Source: Casuarina equisetifolia
Taxonomy: Eukaryota > Streptophyta > Magnoliopsida > Fagales > Casuarinaceae
DNA length: 64,000 nt
Assembly (NCBI GenBank): GCA_028551475.1
Contig: CM052356.1
Span: 30,035,884 to 30,099,883, forward strand
Direction of reading: 5' to 3'
Made by a program: the position numbers and the translations under genes. Below the pieces are notes generated by a model, which worked only from the letters and a program-made list of their open reading frames with translations, was not told where the DNA came from and did no database searches. Below, piece by piece: positions 13,969-27,470 of this stretch. Position 1 is the first letter of the stretch, and every line of letters starts with the position of its first letter.

Positions 13969-16900
13969 ATGTGGAAGCTGAAGATAGCCGAAGGAGGGCC
14001 AGGGCTGGTCAGCGTAAACAACTTCATTGGAAGGCAACACTGGGAATTTGACCCTGATGCAGGCACTCCTGAGGAACGTGCTGAAGTTGAAAAGGCCCGT
14101 CAGGAGTTTAAGAAAAATAGGTTTCGGGTGAAACAAAGCGCTGATCTTTTGATGAGGATGCAGGTACGTAAAAGGCTATCTTTCTGTAAAGACCATGGTG
14201 TTGGACATTTCATTCTTGGATTCTGGGTTCCGCCTTTCTACATGTCTCCTCTTCTCGTTTTCTTAGTCAACATCATTGAGCACTAACGATGTGCTTCATA
14301 GTTTTCACATAAATTGAGTTATGCACCAAGATATGCTGGCAGCTTGGAGTTTAACTACCGTAGAAAAGTGTCCGCTTGAAAAGATACCTCTAGCATTGGA
14401 ATTTACAGAATTTGTATTATGTGCTTCTTGTTACTTTGAACAAGACATGAAAAAATGTTTCAGCTGAGAAAAACAATCGTTTGATAAAAATTTAATGAAT
14501 CAGTTCGGAATACTATTTGAAAGCTATTGGATGCAGCCGGGTAGTGATTTCTTTAATAGGATCTGAAGTTGGTAGTTTAGAAATATTGTTAATTACTAGT
14601 GAAAATTAATATCATGCCAAACCCTTAATATTTCCTTTTTAGGTGATAATTGCCACTCGATAATTGAGTTTTGTTAACCAGTATAAAGTTGTTGTCTGAA
14701 AATCTTGTTTAAATGTATAAAGACACTATTTTTTAATACGTTAAAAATTTGAGATGGATGTAAATTTACAAAACAGTATCAATGTACAGGTCTTTCCTTA
14801 ATGCCTATGGGTTATGCTAAAATCTAAAGCTCATGTTTATATGACACCACATGTGGTAAGAGGGTGTGTTAATAATGTAAAGTTGGTCTTCTATAATATT
14901 AAGAAGTTCATTTAAGAATTTTATTTAGATGTAAAAAGATATTCTCTTATTAGTTTACGATTTTTTGGAGATTAATAGGGTTCGTAGTAGTTTTTTTTTT
15001 TTTTTTTAAAGAATGATGGTTCATAATAGTTCATAAGGATTTATAAAGAGGGTTCACAAGAGCGGAGGAAAGGGGAGAAGGGTGTCCAGGACACCGGCAG
15101 GTGAATCATGTCAGGGGTGGGGGAAGGGGAAGTGGGGTATCAAGGACCGTCGCCGGTTGGCTGGGCCCCGCTCACTCCCAACTGGGCTCGTAGGTGAGGG
15201 ACGGGCTCATAATAGTTTCTTCTACGGTTGGGAGCTAGTAGGTGAGGGATGGTTGGGAGCACAGAACAGGGCTCATAATAGTTTCTTACACGGTTGGGAG
15301 CTCAGAACAGGGCTCATAAAAGTTTCTTACACCTGGTTGTTTTTCCTTCGCATGTTTTTTCGGCGTCTCAGATCACTTTATTGCGTTTCTAATCCCAACG
15401 ACAATTGAAAGCGACTGTTTTCTCTGCTTTCCCCTTCCCAATGCACGAGACTAACCCAAGCGCACCGGCGGGGGGTAACATCAACCGACGGTCGGTCTTT
15501 CAATCCACGTCCCCCACCCCATGCTTCACAGCTGAACTTAACCACCCATTTTGTTTGTGAATTTACCCATCACGCATATATTTCCGACAACCTTTTGCAA
15601 ACTATTAAACTTGTAGGACATAACATGATTGTCAAGAAGACAGTGGAAATTCCACTAGCTCTAGCTTTGAAAAAAAATACTGGAAAATCTTTGGTTTTGT
15701 CGAAGAAAAAGATTGTAGTATCATTTGCTACCTATTATAGGAAGTAAGTTTCCTTGTGGGTTCCTATTTATTTTTGGATGTTCGATGGGAACCTAATTAT
15801 ATTTTCTTTTATAGTAGATAGCCATAAAAAAAAATGAAAAAAAAAAGAGAGGATAAACTGAATAGCATATGTTACCCTTTTAGCATAAGATGCAAGCTTC
15901 TTGAAATTTAGATTGTAACATTAGATATTTCACAATCATGGTTTACGTATAAATAGCAAAATATTGTCACATGTTTCAATCATTGAACTAAAAAACTTAA
16001 GTTTGATGATCAAACTCAACACATTTTATTTAAATGTTATTCTCACTTGAGTTCCCATAAGAGAGAACTTGTCACAAGCCTCCATAAGCGTGTGACACAT
16101 GTTAGTTACTCCCTTAACCAATCAAAAAATATAATGTATGGTAAATACAAATTTAGGAATAGTAACATGTAATGAATCTCACTTTGCTTTAGGAAATTAT
16201 GAATTTTAGTTTTAATTTCAATTGTTTTAACTAAAATTAAAAAAATTAATATGTAAAAGAACATCTCTATTTAAAAATATTAAACTCTCTTAAGTAAATA
16301 TTTTGTTATGTTATAATTGAAAAATTTTAAACTTAACTTTTTTTTAATGAGTTAAATGTTATAATATGTCTTTAAACTTTTATATTTTCTTATTTTAAAA
16401 TAAATAAAGTTATATATTTATTAAAAAATTATAAATTTGAAGGCTACGAGGAAATTAGTTCCAATTTCGATGTTCGGTGAAATCTTAGAGTCTCTATCTC
16501 TCTCCCCGCCCTTTATTGTCTATATTATTTCATTTTCGGGATCATGTGCCAGTGATTTATCTCGGAATCTAGAAATCTTCAGTTTGGAGGGTCTGACTGA
16601 TTTTTCACGTGGGCATGTTCTGCATCTGACATTGAAAACTCTCAGCTTAGGAACGAGAACCGACGTGCGCCCATTCCTCCACCAGTGAAAGTGAATGAAG
16701 CGGAGGCGATAACAGAGAAAGCTGTGTCAACCACAGTGAGAAGAGCACTTAGCTTCTTTTCCTCCATTCAAGCCCACGATGGTCATTGGCCCGCCGAAAA
16801 TGCTGGCCCCTTGTTTTTCCTTCAACCTTTTGTATGTTCTTTTCTCACTAGTCTGGAAAACTGCATGCTTATACTGTACTTTATTTTTCCTCAACTGGTA

Positions 16901-17756
16901 TAAGGATGTTGCATAAAAATATAACATTTCTGAACTGATAGATCTATAATTCACTTCAGACCGTCATCAATGTTTTTTCTAAAAATCCAGGAGAAGAAGG
17001 AAAAAGTGGCCAAAGAGTTTCATCTTCTTTTTTTTTTTTTAACTTTTTTCAAAATAATACCAAGCATACATGCATGTACACATGCACATTGTACATTTAT
17101 ATATTCTAAAACATGTATGATTAAATAAATCAACCTAGAGACTTTTCTGTCAAATCTAACTTTATTTTATTACAATATTCAGGTAATGGCATTATACATT
17201 ACTAGAAGTCTCAATGCTGTTTTTTCTTCAGCACACCAAAAAGAAATTATTCGATACTTGTATAATCATCAGGTGTTACTCTTCTTCTTTCTCTAATTTT
17301 CTTTGGCTAAACATAGGTTTTTATACATAAGGACCTAAAAAACTAAAAACTGTGATAACTTTGAAACTTTTTTTTTTTTTTTGTTATTCTATTTGCTGGG
17401 CAGAACGAAGATGGAGGTTGGGGTTTCCATATAGAGGGTCATAGCACAATGTTTGGCTCAGCATTAAGCTATATTGCCTTGAGAATACTTGGAGAGGGAC
17501 CTGAAGATGGTGAAGATAGGGCTATGGCTAGAGGCCGGAAATGGATCCTTGACCATGGTGGTTTAGTGGCTATTCCTTCGTGGGGAAAGTTTTGGGTCAC
17601 GGTATGATCAATTTAACTACTATCTTAAGTTAGTTTTATCTAACTAACGCTTAAAATCACAAGCCTAGATTAATGTCCAAAAAATTAATCCAATTTGCCA
17701 TTTTTTCAATTGCCAAGATTTCATCACCATGTACATTTTATATGTGACAAGAAAGA

Positions 17757-17831
<75 letters not shown>

Positions 17832-20800
17832 TCTTCCAAAGCATGATGCCACTCGAACCTGTTAGTACAATGCCCAAATCGGGTTAGGGCTTAACCAATG
17901 GCCACTTAGGCTTGAATACATGGGCCTGCATGGCCTTACATCAAGGGCCTTTAATAGGCCTATCTCGCTATAGGCCCATTAGGAGCCATCCTCACCAAAG
18001 AGCAAGAAAAGAATTATTGTGCCAAATGATGTATTGTGCTTTGAATATTTACACTTTTATTATACGTTCTTATCAACTCTAGTTTAGTAGCCGCAATAAT
18101 GGTAGAGCTTCTCCATTTAGATTCATGAAAATGAAGTTTAAACATCTGCCGAACTATCATAATTACTTTCAGCTGCTTATAATCTTTTTTTAGGTTTCGA
18201 AGCATCTTTATTTTCTTTTGAGTGAAAATTGATTTCTGTCTCGCCCACAGGTACTGGGAGTCTACGAATGGTCAGGTTGCAATCCACTGCCCCCAGAGTT
18301 CTGGCTTCTTCCCAAAATCTTCCCCATGCATCCAGGTTTTTCCACTCATATTTTTTTATGGAAAGCACATTTTATAGATTTATAAACTTCAGAAGCCTTT
18401 TCGCACCAAGTTAGGCAAGCGCATGAGTACGATAACGTGTTCATCATTTGAAATGCAGGTAAAATGTTATGCTACTGTCGCTTGGTGTACATGCCGATGT
18501 CATATTTATATGGGAAGAGGTTTGTTGGTCCAATCACTGGATTGGTTCAATTGCTAAGACAAGAGTTGTACAATGAGCCTTACGATCAAATTAATTGGAA
18601 TAAAGCTCGGAATACAATTGCAAAGGTAGTTCGATCTTAATTCTTTAGCATCCTGGTTACCAACGATGGTTAATCTTGGTACCATCATGCATACTATTAT
18701 TACATAAACAATGATAACTAATGCATACATAAAACTCAAACAAATTGCTACTTCAGGAGGATCTCTACTATCCACATCCCCTCATACAAGATGTGTTGTG
18801 GGGATTTCTTCACCACGTAGGGGAGACTCTATTGAAGCGTTGGCCCTTTTCGATGCTGCGGGAAAAGGCTCTAAAGGTTGCAATTGGTCACGTGCATTAT
18901 GAGGACGAGAACAGCCGATACCTTTGCATTGGATGCGTAGAAAAGGTCAACAACTTGTGCACTAGTGTTGCAGAGAATCAAAAGAAATGAAATATATAAG
19001 TGTCAAAACATGTGATCTGTTATTCACAAACTGGATTGATATAGGGTAGTTTTATTTCAGGTTTTATGTTTGCTTGCCTGTTGGGCTGAAGATCCGAATG
19101 GAGAGGCATACAAGCTTCATCTAGCCCGGATTCCGGACAATTATTGGGTTGCTGAAGATGGCTTAAAGATTCAGGTCATATGAATATACCCTGCCTCTGC
19201 CAATTCCTCGTCTTTTGTCCAAAAGGTGCTAAATAATGTCTGATTTGTTTGTGCAGAGTTTCGGCAGTCAAATGTGGGATGCGGGTTTTGCTATTCAAGC
19301 GGTTCTTTCTTGCAATCTAAACGAAGAGTATGCACCAACACTTCGTAAGGCACATGAATTTGTTAAGGCTTCACAGGTTAGAATATATATCATCTACTAG
19401 TTACATTTTTTTTGTCAAAGATGATGCTTTAACATAATAATGTTATTTTCCAGGTTCGAGAAAACCCTTTTGGGGACTTTAAATCTATGTACCGTCACAC
19501 AAGTAAAGGAGCATGGACATTCTCCATGCAAGACCATGGATGGCAAGTCTCTGATTGCACCTCTGAAGGGCTTAAAGTAATACCTCAATCTTATCAGAAT
19601 ACATAACAAAAAAAAAAAACATTCTCAAGGTTGATTTCAAATGATAGTCTAAAATTCGATACACATTCCTTTTGTAGGTTGCGATCTTGTTCTCACAAAT
19701 GTCTTCCGACCTTGTTGGGGAAAGGATGGAGACGGAGCGTTTTTATAATGCTGTGAATGTTATTCTTTCTCTTCAAGTAAGAATTCAACATCATAAAGTC
19801 TATTTGTGACTCAATCAGTAGTTAGCCCAAAGCTATTTTATAGTTAAGTACCTTGACTCTTATTCAAAAGCTACAATAACTTTTCTTCTCAACTTAACTT
19901 CTTTAAGTTTTTTATGTTTACGTTCTGTCAAATACTCCACATTAATATTGATGTTCTTTCAATTGTCACCACAGAGTGCAAATGGTGGTTTCCCAGCATG
20001 GGAGCCTCAAAGAGCTTATCGCTGGTTGGAGGTGACTTCTATAACAAACTAATTTATCTCTCACTATATCACACAGCTTCATAAGCTTTTTAATACGTAC
20101 GAAAAAAAAAGGGTCATTTTTTCCCCACATTTATTGACATTATTATCATCCATCTATCAGAAGTTCAACCCCACAGAGTTCTTTGAAGATACTCTTATTG
20201 AGAGAGAGTAAGATACATTCATCAAAATAACAATTATTAAGGGTATTCATCATAGCCGCTTCCTAACAAGGGCCCGTGTCACCTTATAGGTATGTGGAGT
20301 GCACTTCATCTGCAATACAAGGTCTAGCACTCTTTAGGAAGTTCTATCCAAAGCACCGAAGGATAGAGATTGACAGCAGCATTTCCAAGGGAATTGAATA
20401 CATTGAAGACGTGCAAGAACCTGACGGATCATGGTAACATTTCTTTTTCGACGAGATTGCCCTACAAGTAGCTGCATATTGTTCTCCTAAGCAAACTTGG
20501 TTTCAACATACAGATCGCCTTCTATGGGTACAATTACAATCAAAATTTACTTTTTTCTTTGCTTTTCTTCTGGTTGATGTTTAGGTATGGCCACTGGGGT
20601 ATTTGCTACACCTATGGAACATGGTTTGCTGTGGGGGCACTAGTTGCCTGTGGAAGAAACTATCGGAACTGTCCTGCATTACGCAAAGCTTGTCAATTTT
20701 TGCTATCAAAGCAGCTACCTAATGGTGGGTGGGGAGAAAGTTACCTGTCAAGCCAAAACAAGGTATGGACACCTCATTTCAATTCCAATTCCAATTCCAA

Positions 20801-21582
20801 TTCCAATGTATACTACCAACCACACAGACAAAAGGAGTAGGGCCTCGAAGGAAAGAACTGAAATAAATTTATTGGTGGAACAGGTGTGGACAAATATAGA
20901 GGGCAACCGTGCAAATTTGGTCCAAACTGCTTGGGCTGTCTTATCCCTCATTGATGCTGGACAGGTTGGTCCGTCGCTTTTCTTTGCATATTTCAACTAT
21001 TTTTTACAGTGCATATAACGTGACTTTGCATCTTAACAAGGTTTAAAGATTTTAATTAGTGAAAGAAGAAACATTACCCAAAAACTCGACACACATATAA
21101 AAGGAAAATGAAGATTTGACCAATTAAAGTCAAAAATCCTTGAGACTTAGGTATCGATTATTTCAATTTTTCAAAAACTAAAGTTCAATAGCTATTTTTA
21201 GAAGTATAAGTACACTAATTTGCTTATTTTGATTGTTTAATCTTTAGGTTGAGATAGATCCCACACCAATTCATTGTGGAGTGAGAGTGTTGATCAATTC
21301 GCAAATGGAAGATGGTGATTTCCCTCAACAGGTAATTCATATTTGTTGTAAATCCATATAGTTAAACAATTTAGGTTTCCCTCTAAATGATATTAGTTTT
21401 TTATTTATCAAAAATAAATCTTTTAATATTAGTTTTTTAACAAATTAATAATTGATATTTATTATCAACAGGAAATCACTGGAATATTTATGCGAAACTG
21501 TACCTTAAACTACTCTGCATATAGAAACATTTTTCCTATATGGGCACTTGGAGAATATCAAAGGCGAGTTTTATATTCATAA
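13969..21582 (+). CDS. Oxidosqualene cyclase, lupeol/amyrin-type triterpene synthase
   Basis: Cyclises 2,3-oxidosqualene to a triterpene, normally on the ER membrane. Eighteen exons join in frame with GT-AG sites: 13969-14163, 16646-16831, 17183-17272, 17404-17601, 18251-18335, 18459-18625, 18757-18945, 19061-19174, 19257-19376, 19454-19576, 19678-19776, 19975-20031, 20161-20207, 20290-20433, 20585-20762, 20884-20964, 21248-21331 and 21472-21582. This gives 755 residues, the usual plant length. It starts [12 protein letters not shown], and QW-type repeats are present (e.g. NGGWGES, DGDFPQQ). MLCYCR lies at residues 254-259; Leu at its second position is typical of lupeol synthases, where beta-amyrin synthases have Trp. 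The acid motif at 482-486 is DCTSE, not the usual DCTAE. Val480 argues against friedelin synthases, which I recall having Leu there. The exact product cannot be read from sequence. No disruption seen. Intron 1 (2.5 kb) holds inserted repeats. Confidence 0.93.
15060..15540. repeat. GC-rich insertion with short tandem repeats in intron 1
   Basis: Within intron 1 of the cyclase gene the base composition jumps from AT-rich to GC-rich. Units starting gctcataatagtttctt recur at 15205 and 15271, with a variant at 15312, each followed by cggttgggag or acctgg. It is probably a transposon fragment. No reading frame or terminal repeat could be assigned. Confidence 0.55.
16218..16436. repeat. Dispersed AT-rich repeat, copy 2 of 3
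   Basis: Same ordered words as 1-222 and 27269-27455 (aaatattaaactctctta, then aacttttatattttctta). This copy lies in cyclase intron 1, about 210 bp before exon 2. Copy 3 lies shortly upstream of a cyclase exon fossil, so the sequence may be ancestral intron rather than a mobile repeat. Confidence 0.6.
17757..17831. repeat. ATT trinucleotide microsatellite
   Basis: About 24 perfect ATT units in intron 4 of the cyclase gene, between the exons at 17404-17601 and 18251-18335. Confidence 0.97.
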
Positions 21583-23039
21583 TTCTTGATTATGAAGCAA
21601 AAGAATGCAAATTAAACTTCAAGAGTGCAAGTTAACCTGAAGGAAGGTGGTTACTCAATAAATATACAACTTAGAACTTTCATGTAAATAAGAAATGTTA
21701 TGAATGCTTACTAAATAATCATGGAAAATTCTCTTCTACTGCAAGGAATATGTAAAATATGTGATTCTTACTTTGATGTCAAGCAAATAGTTTATCCCTT
21801 TCGTTTAAACAAGCATTTCTACAAAAAGTTTATGCGATTCAATTGTGTAATACAATATAGTGTTTGTATGCATAAAATTTGTAATGTTACATTATATGGG
21901 CCTTATGGTGCATCCAAGTTTGTTTTCTTTTTTTCTCAATTTTGAATGTTGGACAAAGTTGCAATCAACTTCAAATAAAACATCCACAACATAATCACTT
22001 TGAATAACTTTCATGACTCTTTCCAAAAAATGGTGTTATTTTACTCTTAATACCACTTGGTATATAAACTATAAAGAATCTTGTTGACAAAAGTAAGAAA
22101 AATTCTACAAGAGAGAATTTCTTTGTTTGAAAATATAAAATTATCTCTTAAAAAAATATTATTGTAAGTAAAATTTGAAGGATTCTAACCTCCATATTTT
22201 GTGGTTGTAGTAAGTTTGTAATGTGAGAGTGTGCATCTATACTTTTATTCTCCAAATCCTATTAATACAAGTTTAACATTCCACCAAATATATATATATA
22301 TATATATATAAACTATAAAAAAGTAGGTAACTCATCCAATCATTAAATTATTGTTGTCGATGAACACAAAAATAATCTCCGACAGGTGACAAGTTGACTA
22401 ATTCCTTATACATTATACTTTTCAAAGCATTACTCTCACTTGATAAAGACTTGTTACTTATACATGGATGTCAAGAACATATCATAATAGTGAAATTCTT
22501 TTAAATTATATGTATATCGTTAGAAGTCAAAATACAAATTAACACTGAATCCCATCATTCCATCCAGACTTGGTGATTTTTAAATTTATAACAAAACTAA
22601 TTCAGCCTCAAACGGCTTACTCAAGTTAGCCCTTGTTCCTGATGACTAGCTAGCTCCGGCCAAACCTAAATTTTAGGGCCCACTGAATTCTCTAGCCGAT
22701 ATTGTGTGGTTTTCTCGTGTTGCATCTTGAATGGGAAAAAGGACAAAATCACAAATTGAAACAAATATATAGAAGGGTGAGACCGTTCCTTAGATTTAAG
22801 TGTTTGATTTAGAGATCTTATTGATTTCAATATAGCAATAGTAGCAACAATACGGCCAGGAGAGGTAGGAAATTATTGGGAAAATAAAATTAAAAAAGAT
22901 ATTTACTAATTCTGGGATGGAGAAAGGCAAAAAGATATTTACTAATTCATCAATTACTTAAGAAATTCTAGTCCAGCTAAATCTAAGACCGATATCTACT
23001 ACCTTAATACATCCTAGTGTAAGCTCAGGTTATAATTAA

Positions 23040-23165
23040 AGAAGAAATTATCAAGCCGTAAGGGGAGATTACATAACGTGCATAGGGATTTGTTAACGCC
23101 AATTAACCTATGAAACCGTAAAGCGAGCATGGGGATTTTCTAACGCCAACTAACCTACCACGTTA

Positions 23166-23202
<37 letters not shown>
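23040..23202 (+). repeat. Promoter-like segment of a lost cyclase copy
   Basis: The words catagggatttgttaacgcc and aacctatgaaaccg, followed by a CT microsatellite, resemble the sequence just upstream of the intact gene (aggaatttgttaacaccgac then a CT tract, 13430-13562). A third version (cataggaatttgctaatgcc) lies near 32070. I infer leftover 5' flanks of tandem cyclase copies. Function unlikely. Confidence 0.45.
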
Positions 23203-23203
<1 letters not shown>

Positions 23204-24284
23204 ACCTTATCTACAAGAGAATCCTTCCAAAATCTCATTGTAAGAAATTGGTAGCCCGTTATAAATGCTATCGATGACTTCAACATTTGTGGGACTCAAT
23301 TAAAGCTCATACCATATGGGACCAAAGAAGTCTTAGATTCAACATTCTACTTTCCTATACCTCTACTTAACAAATAAAGTAATTATACTATTTTTGGGTC
23401 ACAACCAAGCCTAGAAAGCACATAAAAAGTGGCACCCATAAGATGGTTTGAGTTGGACTATTGTGTAATAGAGCGTGTAAAAATAAATAATATGAAATTC
23501 ACTCACACTATTAAAGAGTTCATTGAGAATTTAAATTTAATCTTTTACCCCTTCATTTTTAAATAAAAATCCCTATGAGAAGTGCTAGCCCATGCGCAGG
23601 ATGAAAGACAAGTGAAGTCTCACATGAGAAAATAATAAACTTAAATAGTAACTTATAGAAATATGAATTTCTCCACTTAATATCTTAGAATTTTAAGTTG
23701 GATATGAGACATTCTATAAGAACTTAACATCCTTTTTTACTATTTTTTCTTTTGACATTGTTATGGTTTGTGATTGAGAAGATTATTCTACAATTATATC
23801 AGCCTTTGCTATTGAGCTTATCCATGGTTTTTTATAGCAATGGGTATACTATTACTTCCTTTGCTACAAGTCAATTACGGATTGATCTCTGTGTAGTGTG
23901 CGCAAGGTCTATTGTTGATGGTTATTTCATTTTTATTAAAGAAAGGTTGGTATAAGGCACATCATTGTAGCTTAAGGTTTGTCCAGCAGTATGGTTTGTT
24001 TATGATGAAACATTCAATTTTTTAACAAAAGTTACAATCGTACTTACATTGATAGCTCTAGTTGCAAGCAAGGAATAAAACTATGACAAATGAATGTTAA
24101 AAATATTTCTTCCATAGAAAAATTGAAAAGGAAATCCACATAGAGTCACCAAAGGTCTTTGAATGGTCTAGGGAGAAGACTATGCATTTTAAGAATTGAA
24201 ATAAGTACAAAAACATGGTATACGAAGAATTCAGAGTTTTTTCTTAAATTGAATATTCAATTACATATGTTGATTTAAGCTTGT

Positions 24285-24970
24285 TTGTATGATTCTAGGT
24301 AGTTATGTATCTATTGTTCTAGTCTATGTTGGTAATATTGTAATCATTGGGAATGATGATATGGGGAACAAACAGGCTTGAAAAATCTACCAACTCATTT
24401 CTAAATGAAAGAGCTTGAAAAACATAAGCATGTCTATGTATTATTGAGTATAGAGATGATCTATAGAAACTAAAGTCAAATTGTCATTAAAATCTTAGAA
24501 ATTGTTGGAGCCCATCATGTATAGCCAGTTGGTGCGTAGGCAAACCTACCTTACAATGACATTACTAGACAGCGCCTTTGTAGCTGGATTGATAAGTTCT
24601 TTTATGCAAAATGTCAAACTATCCTTTATTGTTTGACATAAGACAGGAGGCTTCACAGTGTGAACAACAACTAGATACTTCTTCAATATTGGCATAGCCC
24701 TTTTTGGCGGTGCAATAAAAGACATCCAACTATTCCTTTGTTAACCATTAAAGCTACAAAGAAGTACGCCGCATTGGCAACACAAGAGAGCACGTGGTCG
24801 TTATAGCTGCCAAAGGATGTTAATTTACTTTGGTTGTGATTCCGCACAACAGCTCAGAGAAATTGTACTAAATTCAGTTAATATGAACGAAAATTCGCTG
24901 ACACACTCAAGACTTCCTTTCCTCCACAAATCATTGAAAAGGACGGACAAAGATAACACGGTTCCTTTTC
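24285..24970 (+). mobile_element. Degenerate Ty1-copia retrotransposon fragment
   Basis: At 24313-24360 one frame reads IVLVYVGNIVIIGNDD, which matches the reverse transcriptase core where active copia elements have YVDD; here it is YVGN, so catalytically dead. Downstream, with frameshifts and stops, come a piece like the end of RT (SSFMQNVKLS, about 24590) and RNase H-like pieces (KYAALATQEST, about 24755; CDSAQQL, about 24835). No LTRs were recognised. An old, inactive insertion between cyclase copies. Confidence 0.7.
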
Positions 24971-25213
24971 ATCTTTTACTTCGAATGGTAATTAGTCTCT
25001 GCGATCGCTTCTTGCTGCGTTTGGCCGTCCTTTGCTTTCTTTTTGGCGGTTACCTTTCTAATCTATTTTTCATTTATTGCTCATCTAACTAAACAAGCTA
25101 ATTGATAAAAAAACGTGTGAAATAATATGATGAACAATAAGAGTGTTATAACGGGAGTTCCAACCACCTCTATCATTCAGAAACGTACTCAAAGGTCTTT
25201 GGCTTAATCGAAG

Positions 25214-25391
25214 AAGTGTGTGGTACCATTTGCTGCCTTTTCTTTGAAGTCATTTTCCATCAAGTCTCTATCTACTTTTGTAAGAATGGCTCGCCAATCT
25301 GAAGAAAAAGTGTGTGGTACCATTTGCTACCTTTTCTTTGGAATCATTTTCCATCAAGTCTCTCTCTACTTCTGTAAGAATGGCTCGCAAT
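25214..25391. repeat. Tandem duplication, 95-bp unit
   Basis: The segment beginning agtgtgtggtaccatttgct at 25214 repeats at 25309 with a few substitutions. Both units include ccatcaagtctct and gtaagaatggctcgc. The open frames here are by-products of the duplication. Confidence 0.9.
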
Positions 25392-27268
25392 ATTTATTGT
25401 TCCTGATGAAGACAAGCCCCGCAAGCAAGTTGCTTTCTTTTTGATAGTAGAGGCTACCATCGTTGGATATATGTCAAAGGAAAACGTATAATATTGCTGT
25501 CTATTCCCTGCCACTAGTAAAGCATTATACAAGATATATTTTAAAGTCGTTTGCATAACAACTTTTGGAACGTACACAGGAATTTATATAGGATCTTTCC
25601 CATAGTAAACAGTTTTTGAATCACAACATGATGATGGGACAAGGAAAAAACACGATTTATTCTTTTATCATAAGATAGAGCACTCTTACGATCTAGGTAT
25701 TTTCTTTTCATAAGCATGTTCTAGGTTTAAACGTTAACACATTAGCTACTCCCCTGCACAATGAGAAAATATCATACAAGTAAATATATTGATAGTTTCT
25801 TTACTTTATTACTTGTTTTGTGAATAATCATGTATTTTATATATCTCAAAATTTATGACACAAAATAGATCCTTTTATTGCTTAGCTAATCAAGTAAGTA
25901 ACATGTAATAAATTGTCACTCTCTTTTTGTCACGAAAATTTGGAATTTTCTAAGACTGATCCTTGAAAACCACGCAAACACTTTTTGGCTAAAAAAAAAA
26001 AAAAAAGAGTTGAATTTTCTCTGTGAAATCAATAAAGTCGCAGAAAACTTGGATGGGCTTTTGTTAGAAAACATGACAGGAATTTCTATTTTTCGGGTAA
26101 TAACCATGAAGACAAGGTTAATAAATAGCATTCTCCGAGAAGTATTTTGGAGATTTTGATTCCTTAAATGGCCAACAGTATTTACCTATCAAAAAATAAA
26201 AATAAAAATAAAAGTCATATGCTAGTGATCGGTGTTAAAATCTAGAATGCAAGAGAAGTCCCATCTCTTGGCTATTCAAAAACTATCCTATCATCAATTT
26301 CTTTACATAACTAAAAGAAGATAAAGAGAAGAAAAGAGAATACTAAGTTAAGTGTATGCATTTGAAATTGATAAAAAAAAAAATAGATATTGACTAGATA
26401 TCTTTATCACTATTATTATCTTCATTGTTAAGGCCATATGCTAGTTATTTTTATTTGCACCTTTTAAATGCAAATGTTTATTCTCCTAAAACAAACCATT
26501 TATGAGACTGAAAAGAAAATTAAGAACATTCTATGGGCAAGTAATTTAGAAAATCATAAAACTCACAAGATTACTTAACAAGTTGTTTGTTCACCTAGAA
26601 AAAAAAGACTTGAGATACTAGACCTTAAAGTATGGAATAAGGTTCTATTTGAATGGTCATTCTAAAATCTTATCAATTGTGCAAGTTCATTTTTATAGAG
26701 TAGATGAATTCGTAGTACTAAATGCAAAAAAAAAAAAAAACAACTTGAGTTATGCATCTTGATAGGAAGTATGGCATGGAGTTGACAAGGCTTTCTTAAG
26801 TTATGACAAAAACCTTCTTATTATTGTAAAGAGATATACAACGAATTACATCAAGTTAATATTGAGGTTGAATGGCATAATTTGATATAGTTAAGTGGTG
26901 TCAACAAGCAAAACTTTATTGAATGGCTCATATATAAGGTCAAACTTCCTATAGTAAAAGTGATATATCGATAACTCTCCTCAAATGACTTGTATTATAA
27001 TTTTTCTAGTTCTCAATTTAGAAATGGGTCACACTTGTTTTTTTTAATAATTGGATTTGACAATTTTGGCGAAGTATTCTTGTATAACAAGACCTTTATA
27101 GGATCATTAGTAATTAAAACTTTGAACTACAATTGATTATTAAAGCAACTAAAAGAAAGGATTTGACTATGAAGCTTCTTAAACTTTCTTTCTTTGCATG
27201 TTTATATTATATATTGTCTAAATGAAATCATAGGCATTTATAAAATAAGGTTGTTGGATACCAATTTT

Positions 27269-27455
27269 ATTATCTAGAATAAAAAAAGTAATATGTGGGA
27301 GAGCATATCTATTAAGAAATATTAAACTCTCTCAAACATCTTTATTTAGAGGATTCTAAACTTAATTTTTTCTTAAATAAATTATAATATTAGAGTATAC
27401 TCCTAAGCTTCTATACTTTCTTATTCTTAGATGAAAAAACCAACATATTCATATA
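27269..27455. repeat. Dispersed AT-rich repeat, copy 3 of 3
   Basis: Matches 1-222 and 16218-16436 in word order (gagagcatatctatt, then attaaactctc, then attataatattagagtat, then ctatactttctta). It sits about 125 bp upstream of the cyclase exon 3/4 fossil. Confidence 0.6.
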
Positions 27456-27470
27456 AAAGACTGGGGAGAA

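Noticed and set aside
13969..21582. Cycloartenol or friedelin synthase identity for the plus-strand cyclase
   Set aside because: [14 protein letters not shown] and WQVSDC are of the lupeol/amyrin branch. CAS has GYNGSQLWD and GWPISDC, as in the other cyclase here, and friedelin synthases as I recall have Leu where this has Val480.
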